A DNA stretch of 40,248 nt from Candidatus Aphodenecus pullistercoris. GTDB taxonomy: Bacteria; Spirochaetota; Spirochaetia; Sphaerochaetales; Sphaerochaetaceae. Below are positions 33,518 through 40,248 of the stretch, in pieces. Numbering within the stretch: the stretch's first letter is position 1; the number at the start of each line of letters is the position of its first letter. A program made the position numbers and the translations under genes. The stretch covers positions 1 to 40,248 of the forward strand of contig JADIMU010000043.1 of assembly GCA_017694495.1 (NCBI GenBank), written 5' to 3'. The notes under the pieces were generated by a model, which searched no databases, was not told the origin of the DNA, and saw nothing but the letters and a program-made list of their open reading frames with translations.

Positions 33518-33946
33518 TTAGATTTCAACTGCGATCGGCTTCTGCGCGGCATGCGGATGCTCGGCGCCGGCATAGACCTTGAGGTTGGTGAACAGGGCGC
33601 GACCCAGCTTTCCGTGGGGCAGCATGCCCTTGATGGCGTGCTCCATGGGGAAGCAGGGCTTCCTCTCGATGACCTGGCCGTAGGTCTCGACCGTCAGTCC
33701 ACCCGGATACATGGAGTGGCGATAGTACTTCTTGTCGAGGACCTTGTTGCCTGTGACTGTAGCCTTGGCGGCGTTGATGATGATGACATAGTCACCCATG
33801 TCCTGGTGAGGAACATACTCGGGCTTGTTCTTGCCCCTGAGAATTCTGGCTGCCGCGACGGCGACACGACCAAGATTCTTACCCTCAGCGTCAATGAGAT
33901 ACCATTTCTTCTCGACTGACTGCGGCTTTACGAAAATAGTCTTCAT
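33518..33946 (-). CDS. rplM: 50S ribosomal protein L13
   Basis: 142 aa, standard length. Motifs: [45 protein letters not shown] and [13 protein letters not shown]. An early-assembling 23S rRNA-binding protein. ATG 33946 has AAGGA about 9 nt upstream. First gene of the rplM-rpsI operon. Its promoter must lie in the 33947-34200 gap, but no convincing pair was found. Confidence 0.98.
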   Translation of the reverse strand: MKTIFVKPQSVEKKWYLIDAEGKNLGRVAVAAARILRGKNKPEYVPHQDMGDYVIIINAAKATVTGNKVLDKKYYRHSMYPGGLTVETYGQVIERKPCFPMEHAIKGMLPHGKLGRALFTNLKVYAGAEHPHAAQKPIAVEI

Positions 33947-34200
33947 ACCATTTTTTCCTTAGTAGAATGTCCAGTCGTCACGCACTCTGACCACAGGCTC
34001 ACCATTTCCTTGCAGGAAGAAGGGTGTCGGGATGGAAAGCGGGGAAAGGCTTCTTGCCATCCGGCTCCACTTCCGCGGGCCCTGAAGGAATCCCGGGCAC
34101 TCCGGCATCGCCGAAGTGATGGGCGCATGAAGACCCGTCCTCCACACGGGAAGACGCAAGATGCACTTTAACGTCTTTGCCCTGTGCGTGTCCAGTACCC
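33947..34200 (-). other. rplM upstream region with a possible 33-aa leader ORF
   Basis: 254 bp without a recognised gene. One short frame on the minus strand, 33959-34060, starts with ATG after GGAG (4 nt spacing) and reads MARSLSPLSIPTPFFLQ and on to ...DDWTFY. It stops 12 nt before the rplM start, a position that would suit a leader peptide, but I see no attenuator-like paired hairpins. The region should also contain the rplM promoter and the end of the pcrA transcript. Confidence 0.3.
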
Positions 34201-36408
34201 TCAAAGCTTTTTCAGGTTGCAGAACTCCGTGTTGTATATGGCCTTGCGCCCGTTCTCGTAGCTGACGCGCACGATGGTCCGTCCACCCTTGGTCTCGGCG
34301 CTGACGATCTCGCCCACCCCATAGTCGGGACTCGAGACGCGGTCGCCCACCGAGAATGTCTGTGTGTTGCGCTGTCTTTGCACAGCGCGCGTCGGCGGCT
34401 GGGGAAAGGATGAGGCCGAGCTGGCGACAGGTCTGCCGTAGGCGTAGCGCTGGCTGTAGGACGACTGGCGGCTGTCGACGCTGCGTCCTGTCGTGATGCT
34501 GCCCTGGTAGAGGTTCTCGGGCAGCTCCGTCAGGAAGCGGCTGGGACTCTGGTACATGCGCTGGCCCCAGAGCATGCGCGCCTTGGCCCAGGTCAGGTAG
34601 AGTTCGCTGCGGGCCCTCGTGAGGGCGACATAGAGGATGCGCCTCTCCTCCTCGACGTCGGCCTGGCTCATGTCCATCCTGTTGCCAGGTATGATGTCGT
34701 CCTCCAGGCCCGTCACGAAGACGGTGTCGAACTCGAGGCCCTTCGTGTTGTGCATCGTGATCAGCTTGACGACATTGGGGTCCGTGCTGATCCGTCCATC
34801 CCCCTCTTCGCCCGGCAGGCTCGAGTTGTCCAGCGTGACGGTCTCCATGAAGGCGGCCAGGCCCTCGTAGGAAGGGGCGAAGGACGACATGGCCGTCACC
34901 AGGGCGTTGAGGTTCTCCAGGCGGCTCTTGCGTATGGCCTCGTCCTCCTCCTTCGAGTAGAGGTCGAGGAAGCCGAAGTCCTTCATGCATGCAGTGGCGA
35001 AGTCCTGGAGCGGAGATGCCGACTCGAGCATGCCCTTCACCTTCCTGTAGGCCTCGAGGAAGGCGGTGACCCCGCCCTTGGCCCCCTTGGTCAGACCAGC
35101 CGAGAGCAGGCTGTCCTCCATGGCGTCGATGGTATGGTCGCTGATGGAGAGGATCTTCTGGAGAGCGCTCTTGCCTATGCCGCGCGCAGGCTTGTTGACT
35201 ATCCTGGTGAAGGAGACCTTGTCGCGGGGGTTCATCACGAGGGCGAAGACGGCGAGCATGTCCTTGACCTCCTCGCGCTCGTAGAAGCGCAGGGCGCCGA
35301 CGACCTGGTACTTGATCCTCGCCTGGACGAGGGCCTGCTCGAAGGGGCGCGACTGGGCGTTGGTGCGGAAGAGGATGGCCGTATCCTTGGCTCCGAGGTC
35401 GCGGCCGATCATGCCTACGACGGCCAGGGCCTCGTCCTCCTCGCCGTAGCAGTTGACCAGTCGGGGAAGAGGTCCTGCCGGATTGTTCGTGAAGATCGTC
35501 TTCTTGTGCCTGGAGCGGTTGTGGCTGATCAGCTCGCCTGCCAGGGCTATGATGTTCCCGCTTGAGCGGTAGTTCTCCTCGAGCTTGATCTGCCTGACAT
35601 TGGAGTACTGGCGGCTGAAGGAGAGTATGTTGCCTATGTCGGCTCCGCGGAAGCGGTAGATGCTCTGGTCGTCGTCGCCGACGACTACGAGCTGGGTCGA
35701 CTGTCCCACGAGGTTCTTCAGGAAGCGGAACTGGCTGCCGTTGGAATCCTGGTACTCGTCGACGAGGATGAGCCTGTAGCGGCGGTGGAGCGCATCCTTG
35801 ACGTCAGGATTCTCCTCAAGCAGCTCGTTCGCCTTGAGTATGAGGTCGGCGAAGTCCATGCACTGGGCCTGACGAAGACCATTCTCGTAGGCCTGGTAGT
35901 GCATGCGGAAGGCGGGCAGGTCGCCGCCGTCCAGCTTCTGGTCGTCAGGCATTATGGCCATGTCCTTCAGCAGCGAGATGCGCTTCGCATAGGCCTTCAG
36001 CTGCTGCTTGCCTTCTCCTGGGAAGAGGTTTGAAAGGAGGGCCAGACTGTCCGCGTCGTCGTAGATGTTGAAGTTGTGGTCGTAGCCCAGGCGGTCGGAG
36101 TACTTGCGCAGGAGGCCTGCGCCGTAGGAGTGGAAGGTCTTGATTTCGAGGCCGCTGAGGTCCCAGCCCTCGCCGAGCATGCGCTCGACGCGCACCCTCA
36201 TCTCCTTGGCCGCCTTGTTGGTGAAGGTCACGGCCAGGATCTGCCAGGGGCGGTAGCCCAGGTCGCGGATCGAATGGACGATCTTCGTCGTGATGACCCT
36301 CGTCTTGCCGCTGCCGGCGCCGGCCAGCACGAGGAGCGTGTGCTCGTCATCGAGCACGGCCTCCCTCTGCGGTCCGTTGAGGGTGTCGAGAATGTCCTCT
36401 TCAGCCAT
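34201..36408 (-). CDS. pcrA: ATP-dependent DNA helicase PcrA/UvrD
   Basis: 735 aa superfamily 1A 3'-5' helicase for repair and removal of recombination intermediates. Motifs in order: Q-motif LNGPQREAV, Walker A LAGAGSGKTR (I), AVTFTNKAAKEMR (Ia), LILVDEYQDSN (II), VVGDDDQSIYRFRGAD (III), KLEENYRSS (IV), MHNTKGLEFDTVFV (V) and EERRILYVALTRAR (VI). The C-terminal tail (about 680-735) is the Tudor-like RNA-polymerase-binding domain of PcrA: VGDRVSSPDYGVGEIVS. Its ATG lies 8 bp inside the end of rimO, so the two are one operon. Confidence 0.96.
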   Translation of the reverse strand: MAEEDILDTLNGPQREAVLDDEHTLLVLAGAGSGKTRVITTKIVHSIRDLGYRPWQILAVTFTNKAAKEMRVRVERMLGEGWDLSGLEIKTFHSYGAGLLRKYSDRLGYDHNFNIYDDADSLALLSNLFPGEGKQQLKAYAKRISLLKDMAIMPDDQKLDGGDLPAFRMHYQAYENGLRQAQCMDFADLILKANELLEENPDVKDALHRRYRLILVDEYQDSNGSQFRFLKNLVGQSTQLVVVGDDDQSIYRFRGADIGNILSFSRQYSNVRQIKLEENYRSSGNIIALAGELISHNRSRHKKTIFTNNPAGPLPRLVNCYGEEDEALAVVGMIGRDLGAKDTAILFRTNAQSRPFEQALVQARIKYQVVGALRFYEREEVKDMLAVFALVMNPRDKVSFTRIVNKPARGIGKSALQKILSISDHTIDAMEDSLLSAGLTKGAKGGVTAFLEAYRKVKGMLESASPLQDFATACMKDFGFLDLYSKEEDEAIRKSRLENLNALVTAMSSFAPSYEGLAAFMETVTLDNSSLPGEEGDGRISTDPNVVKLITMHNTKGLEFDTVFVTGLEDDIIPGNRMDMSQADVEEERRILYVALTRARSELYLTWAKARMLWGQRMYQSPSRFLTELPENLYQGSITTGRSVDSRQSSYSQRYAYGRPVASSASSFPQPPTRAVQRQRNTQTFSVGDRVSSPDYGVGEIVSAETKGGRTIVRVSYENGRKAIYNTEFCNLKKL

Positions 36409-37735
36409 CGATCAGCACAGCCTCCAGGTCGAGGCCGCGCACGGCCCTGATGCCCACCTTGACGACATCACCCTCCTTCAGGCCCTCGCCCATTATGACG
36501 GTCAGACCGTCGACGTCCGGCGCCTGGCTGTAGATGCGTGCGATGGCGAGGTCCTCGCCCTCGATCGGCTCCTCAACGAGGGCGCGCCAGGTGGTGCCCA
36601 CGAAGCGGCCAAGCCGGCGCTCGGTGATGGCGCTCTGCCTCTCCTCCAGCTCCTTCTGCCACTTCACGGCCTGGCGGTGGGCCTTGTCGTGCTCCTTCTG
36701 ATTCCTCATAGCCCAGGCGGGAGTGTCCTCCTCCCTGGAATAGGTGAAGGAGCCCATCCAGTCCAGCTCGGCCTCGTCGACGAAGCGCTTGAGGTCCTCG
36801 AAGGCCTCCTCGTCCTCGCCGGGGAAGCCCAGCATGAGGGTGCTGCGTACTACCGCCTCTGGAATCGCGTCGCGGATGCGCCTTATGAGGGCGACGTAGG
36901 AGGACCTGTCACCCGTCCTCCTCATGCCTCTGAGCACCTTCGGATGGCTGTGCTGGAAGGGGATGTCGAAGTATGGAAGGATCTTCTCCTCCTTCGCCAC
37001 GAGGGGGATGAGGTCCTCTGGAAAGGCGTCGGGATGGATGTAGAGCATGCGTATGACGAAGTCGCCCTCGAGGTGGGCGAGTTTCGCGACGAGGTCGGTG
37101 AAGAGGGAGCGGCCTCCTGTGAGGTCCGTGCCGTAGGCGGCCAGGTCCTGGGCGACGAGGTTGATCTCCCATATGCCACGCGAGACGAGGTCCTTGACCT
37201 CTTCGATGATGTCCTCCTGTCTCCTCGAGCGCAGCGGGCCGCGGATCAGGGGGATGGCGCAGTAGGCGCAGCGGTGGTCGCAGCCTTCGCTGATCTTCAC
37301 ATAGGCGCTGCCCTTGCGGGAGAGGAGCTGGCTGCGGCGGCAGTCGTCTTTCCCCTCCCTGTAGTCGGGATGGAGGACGATCTGGCCCTCGTGTGGGCTC
37401 TCGAGGCGCTCGAGCAGCCCGGTGAAGGCCGACAGGTCCCTGTTGCCGAAGATGGCGTCCGCCTCAGGCAGCTCGAGCTGGTCCCAGTAGCGCTCGGCGA
37501 GGCAGCCGGCAAGGACGACCTTCCGGTCGGCGTAGGCCTGGCGCAGGGAGAAGAAGGTGTCGACCGCCTCCTTCTTCGCGCTCTCGATGAAGCCGCAGCT
37601 GTTGACCACGATGAGGTCGGCCTCACTGGCCTGGGCCACCGGCGTCCAGCCCGCATCGCGGGCAAGGGTGAGCAATATCTCGCTGTCCACCTGATTCTTG
37701 GCACAGCCAAGACTCTCTACATAAATTCTCTTCAT
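36401..37735 (-). CDS. rimO: Ribosomal protein S12 methylthiotransferase RimO
   Basis: 444 aa. RimO adds a methylthio group to an Asp of ribosomal protein S12, using two [4Fe-4S] clusters. N-terminal MTTase domain cysteines are Cys11 (SLGCAKNQ), Cys47 (NSCGFIE) and Cys78 (AGCLAERY); the radical-SAM cluster CxxxCxxC is Cys152, Cys156 and Cys159 (GCDHRCAYCAIPLIRGP). A TRAM domain ends the protein. The SLGCAKNxVDSE opening favours RimO over MiaB. ATG 37735 lies 9 nt after TAAGAT, with no ribosome binding site. Operon with pcrA. Confidence 0.96.
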   Translation of the reverse strand: MKRIYVESLGCAKNQVDSEILLTLARDAGWTPVAQASEADLIVVNSCGFIESAKKEAVDTFFSLRQAYADRKVVLAGCLAERYWDQLELPEADAIFGNRDLSAFTGLLERLESPHEGQIVLHPDYREGKDDCRRSQLLSRKGSAYVKISEGCDHRCAYCAIPLIRGPLRSRRQEDIIEEVKDLVSRGIWEINLVAQDLAAYGTDLTGGRSLFTDLVAKLAHLEGDFVIRMLYIHPDAFPEDLIPLVAKEEKILPYFDIPFQHSHPKVLRGMRRTGDRSSYVALIRRIRDAIPEAVVRSTLMLGFPGEDEEAFEDLKRFVDEAELDWMGSFTYSREEDTPAWAMRNQKEHDKAHRQAVKWQKELEERQSAITERRLGRFVGTTWRALVEEPIEGEDLAIARIYSQAPDVDGLTVIMGEGLKEGDVVKVGIRAVRGLDLEAVLIDG

Positions 37736-37744
37736 CGTCTGACC

Positions 37745-37797
37745 ATCTTAACGGTTTTGCCCGCATCTGGACAGAGGCCGCGCACCGGTGGGACAAT
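37745..37797. promoter_or_regulatory. Back-to-back promoters of rimO and the HExxH/DUF2786 gene
   Basis: Minus strand (rimO): TGTCCA (37768-37773), 17 bp, TAAGAT (37745-37750), 9 nt to ATG. Plus strand: TGGACA at the same 37768-37773, 18 bp, GACAAT (37792-37797), 6 nt to ATG 37804. One hexamer thus serves as -35 for both directions, so the two promoters should compete for polymerase. Confidence 0.45.
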
Positions 37798-37803
37798 CCG
37801 GTC

Positions 37804-38814
37804 ATGAATCGGCGCATACTCAAGTACAGCAGAAGATCGCTCGAAGTCTCGAAGCGGCTGAGGGAGGACCTCTCCCCCTGCCCACCCATCCTCTTCGCCG
37901 AGCTTGGGGAGAAGACGCTGGGCCTCTACGACAGCCATGATGATGTGATCCTCATCTCGAGCGGCCTGACATCCATGCCCTATGGGACGCTGCGCCAGAT
38001 CGCCCTCCATGAGAAGGCCCACCGCCTGAACTGGATAGTCAACGGCTCGCTGGAGCACGATGCCGGCTTCCGTGAGCTGTGCCGTCAGCTGGGCGTGGAC
38101 GAGGGCTACGAGAAGGCCCGTGTCGCGATCTCGAGACACAGCGGCCTCGTCGAGCGCATACGCAAGCTCAAGGCCCTCGGCGAGAGCCCCTTCGAGGCCG
38201 AGAGCCAGGCGGCTCTGGCGAAGGTGCGCTCCCTGATGGCCTCCTACGCCATCGAGGATGAGGAAGGGGACGATGACTCGATATGCATGGGCGACCTCTG
38301 GGGCCCCGTAGGGCGCATGCCCTACTCCGTCCAGGTCCTCAGCCGCATCGTCCAGCTCCACACGGGCGTCTTCGTCGTCAAGGAGCACCTGGGCGGTGGG
38401 ACGAGGCTGCGCGCCTATGGTCGGCGGGACGAGGTCGAAGTCGCCCTCTACCTGATGGAAGTGCTCCACAATGCCCTGGAGAAGGAGCTTGCCCGCCGCC
38501 GCGCCCTCACGCCTGACCTCTACTACGGAGTGGGCGGGACGAACAGCTTCTACGCAGGCGTCCTCGCGGCCATGAAGGAGCGCATGGAGAAGCATGATGG
38601 GGACAGGAGCGAGGAGAAGGCCCTCACCCTCGCCCAGGCCGACAACGAGGAGAGGGCCAGGCGGATCGTCTTCCAGGATTGCCGCATCACGAGGAGGTCA
38701 GGAAAAGGCAGGCTGAACAGGGCCGCCTATGCCGGCGGTCAGGACTACGGCTCCTCGCTGACAATCGCAAAGGGCATAGGAAAGGACAGCCATGGGCCGT
38801 TGATGCTCAGCTGA
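37804..38814 (+). CDS. HExxH (SprT-like) domain fused to DUF2786
   Basis: 336 aa, cytoplasmic. Residues about 60-97 read IALHEKAHRLNW...LEHDAGFRELCRQLG: a HExxH motif (His69, Glu70, His73) followed by a His (85) in the 'H...F..lc..lG' context of SprT-like zinc proteases. Residues about 114-152 match DUF2786: VERIRKLKALGESPFEAES, then AALAKVRSLMASYAIE. The C-terminal half (about 165-300) resembles the segment that follows DUF2786 in other proteins. SprT-like enzymes cut DNA-protein crosslinks or cleave chromatin proteins; DUF2786 has no known role. Neighbours rimO-pcrA (repair helicase) are divergent. ATG 37804 follows GACAAT by 6 nt. The fold match for the protease part is by motif only. Confidence 0.65.
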   Translation: MNRRILKYSRRSLEVSKRLREDLSPCPPILFAELGEKTLGLYDSHDDVILISSGLTSMPYGTLRQIALHEKAHRLNWIVNGSLEHDAGFRELCRQLGVDEGYEKARVAISRHSGLVERIRKLKALGESPFEAESQAALAKVRSLMASYAIEDEEGDDDSICMGDLWGPVGRMPYSVQVLSRIVQLHTGVFVVKEHLGGGTRLRAYGRRDEVEVALYLMEVLHNALEKELARRRALTPDLYYGVGGTNSFYAGVLAAMKERMEKHDGDRSEEKALTLAQADNEERARRIVFQDCRITRRSGKGRLNRAAYAGGQDYGSSLTIAKGIGKDSHGPLMLS

Positions 38815-38829
38815 CTTGAAGACTAGAAT
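38800..38829 (+). promoter_or_regulatory. aroA promoter
   Basis: TTGATG (38800-38805), 18 bp spacer, TAGAAT (38824-38829), 6 nt to ATG 38836. The -35 lies in the last codons of the preceding gene. No Shine-Dalgarno sequence (only CGGGGC before the ATG). Confidence 0.55.
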
Positions 38830-38835
38830 CGGGGC

Positions 38836-40122
38836 ATGAAAAGACTCAGCCCCTCCCCTGTCGGTGGCAGCCTCTGGATTCCATCCAGCAAGAGCCAGAC
38901 GATCAGGGGACTCCTCATAGCCCTCGCCGCCCACGACAGGTCCGTCCTTGAGAACCCGCTCTACAGCGCCGACACTGAAAGCTGCATGACGCTGCTCGAG
39001 AAGGTCGGATGCACCCTCGTCAGGAATGAGCACAGCATCCTCGTCGACTCGAGCCGGGTCGACGGACGTGGAAAGAGCATCGACATCGACACTGGCAACA
39101 GCGGGACGACGACCTACCTGGCCTATGGCATCCTCGGCACCCTCGGCTACGACAGCATCCGCCTGCATGGCGACGGCCAGCTCAACAGGAGGCCGATCGC
39201 CCCACTGGCGGAAGCCTACGCCGACCTGGGTCTGGAAGGAAGGTGCACGGATGGCTGCCCGCCTGTGACGATCACAGGCCATCTCAATGGGGGAAAGACC
39301 TCGATCGAGTGCCCGACGAGCCAGTGGCTCAGCTCCCTCCTCCTCTCCCTGCCCCTCGCCGAGGGTGACAGCATCGTCGACGTGCCCCTCCTCTACGAGA
39401 AGCCCTACGTGGGCATGACGCTGGACTGGCTCGACTGGCAAGGCATCAGCTACACGATCACAGAGGACATGCAGCATGTCGAGATCCCCGGAGGCCAGAG
39501 CTACCATCCCTTCACCCGCGCGATCGCGGGCGACTGGTCCTCGGCCTCCTTCTTCCTCGCCGCAGCCGCGATCACGGGAAGCAGGCTGACGCTCCACGGT
39601 CTGGACAAGGACGACAGCCAGGGCGACAAGGCCGTCGTCGACATCCTGTGCGACATGGGATGCACCGCCGTCTGGAATGATGGCGCACTGACGATCGAGG
39701 GACCTGAGAAGCTGCGAGGCGGCCAGTGGGACATCAACGCGACACCGGACGCATTGCCCATCCTCTCGGTCCTGGCCTGCGGTGCATCGGGTCCCGTCAG
39801 GCTCTACAACGTCGCGAGCGCACGGATAAAGGAGACGGACCGCATCAGCGCCATGGCCGGCATACTCACCCAGCTCGGTCTGAAGGTCGACGAAGGGAGC
39901 GACTACATCGAGATCCAGCCGGGCAGGCTGAAGGAGGACCTCGTCCTGCCTGGCCACGGCGACCACAGGATCATCATGGCCGAGGCCATCCTCTCCCTCG
40001 TCTGTCCCCTGACGATCGACGACGAGAGGGCGGCGGCAGTCACATTCCCGACATTCTTCACCTTGCTCGAGAGCATCAGAAAGGAGGCGTCAACGACCTG
40101 CAGCACAAGGCTGCAGACATGA
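38836..40122 (+). CDS. aroA: 3-phosphoshikimate 1-carboxyvinyltransferase (EPSP synthase)
   Basis: 428 aa. Joins shikimate-3-phosphate and phosphoenolpyruvate to EPSP in aromatic amino acid synthesis. Motifs: IPSSKSQTIRGLLIA near 15-29 (substrate Lys/Ser/Arg), DTGNSGTTTYLAYG around 91-104, QLNRRPIAPLAEA, a mid-protein AGDWSSASFFLAAAA, then RIKETDRISAMA and GHGDHRIIMAEA. The residue after GNSGT is Thr, and the usual 'G.a.t.mR' is absent, as in divergent EPSP synthases; I cannot assign class I or II. It is a single gene without other shikimate genes nearby, with its own promoter. Confidence 0.94.
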   Translation: MKRLSPSPVGGSLWIPSSKSQTIRGLLIALAAHDRSVLENPLYSADTESCMTLLEKVGCTLVRNEHSILVDSSRVDGRGKSIDIDTGNSGTTTYLAYGILGTLGYDSIRLHGDGQLNRRPIAPLAEAYADLGLEGRCTDGCPPVTITGHLNGGKTSIECPTSQWLSSLLLSLPLAEGDSIVDVPLLYEKPYVGMTLDWLDWQGISYTITEDMQHVEIPGGQSYHPFTRAIAGDWSSASFFLAAAAITGSRLTLHGLDKDDSQGDKAVVDILCDMGCTAVWNDGALTIEGPEKLRGGQWDINATPDALPILSVLACGASGPVRLYNVASARIKETDRISAMAGILTQLGLKVDEGSDYIEIQPGRLKEDLVLPGHGDHRIIMAEAILSLVCPLTIDDERAAAVTFPTFFTLLESIRKEASTTCSTRLQT

Positions 40123-40248
40123 GGAGGAGACTCCGAATGCCTGACGTTGACTAGCCCCAGTGATGAGGCTCAGGCCTCTGAACTACGTTGGTCGGGAATA
40201 TATAGGCACCAGTGGATGTGGCTCTAGTCCACTGCTTCTGCGGTGCAT
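40123..40248. other. Non-coding right edge with nested inverted repeats
   Basis: No gene of useful length is seen. GAGGC/GCCTC is at about 40164-40177. At 40210-40216 and 40228-40234, CAGTGGA pairs with TCCACTG, and outside it GCACC (40206-40210) pairs with GGTGC (40242-40246). This could be an RNA structure or the start of a feature that continues beyond the window. Confidence 0.3.

Noticed and set aside
33959-34990. 343-codon minus-strand frame over the end of pcrA
   Set aside because: Most of it is out-of-frame pcrA sequence; only its last 34 codons lie outside pcrA and are discussed as a possible leader ORF.
1-40248. tRNA, rRNA, CRISPR arrays or intact insertion sequences
   Set aside because: None recognised on reading: no cloverleaf with CCA or T-loop consensus, no regularly spaced repeats, and no full-length transposase.

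Overview
The window is about 40 kb of GC-rich chromosome, densely coding, with no rRNA, tRNA, prophage or CRISPR array that I can see. Gene content and protein style suggest a free-living or gut-type fermentative spirochaete, most likely near Sphaerochaetaceae. This is inference from soluble binding proteins with Ala-Asn-Gly or Ala-Gln-Gly signal-peptide ends, the solitary rpsD, formate-THF ligase and the sodium-pump decarboxylase subunits; no marker gene was compared.

Layout from left to right. (1) 1-8910: the edge of an AAA-ATPase-like/nuclease gene, an exported hypothetical protein, glycerate kinase, a small AAA+ ATPase, a transposase remnant, formate-THF ligase (fhs), an M18 aminopeptidase/SMP-30 operon, and a membrane Lnb/DUF4105 protein overlapping a GNAT_C acyltransferase-like gene. 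(2) 8947-13040: a MarR regulator and a two-gene heterodimeric ABC exporter with one degenerate ATP site. (3) 13192-19494: the complete phosphate operon pstSCAB-phoU-phoB-phoR, preceded by a Pho-box-like direct repeat. (4) 19656-24568: prolyl-tRNA editing protein, rpsD, ychF, a scar holding a broken antitoxin gene, a flavodoxin-domain gene and hflX. (5) 24621-25862: beta and gamma subunits of a Na+-translocating decarboxylase without an alpha subunit. (6) 26079-31819: a sugar ABC importer (binding protein and two permeases, no ATPase), a LacI regulator and 4-alpha-glucanotransferase, which looks like a maltodextrin-type operon. (7) 31884-40122: a cysteine-cluster protein, a flavodoxin, rplM-rpsI, rimO-pcrA, a HExxH protein fused to DUF2786, and aroA.

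The most unusual feature is how genes start. At about a dozen single genes or operon heads I find no Shine-Dalgarno sequence. Instead a -10-like hexamer (TAGAAT, TAGACT, TAAGAT, TACATT and similar), often with a -35 element 17-18 bp further up, ends 6-9 nt before the start codon. These transcripts should be leaderless or nearly so. Other heads (fhs, rpsD, ychF, marR, the sugar-binding protein) and most internal operon genes have ordinary ribosome binding sites. No clearly new multi-gene system is evident. The best candidates for novelty are the leaderless architecture, the SprT-like/DUF2786 fusion protein and the Lnb/GNAT_C pair.
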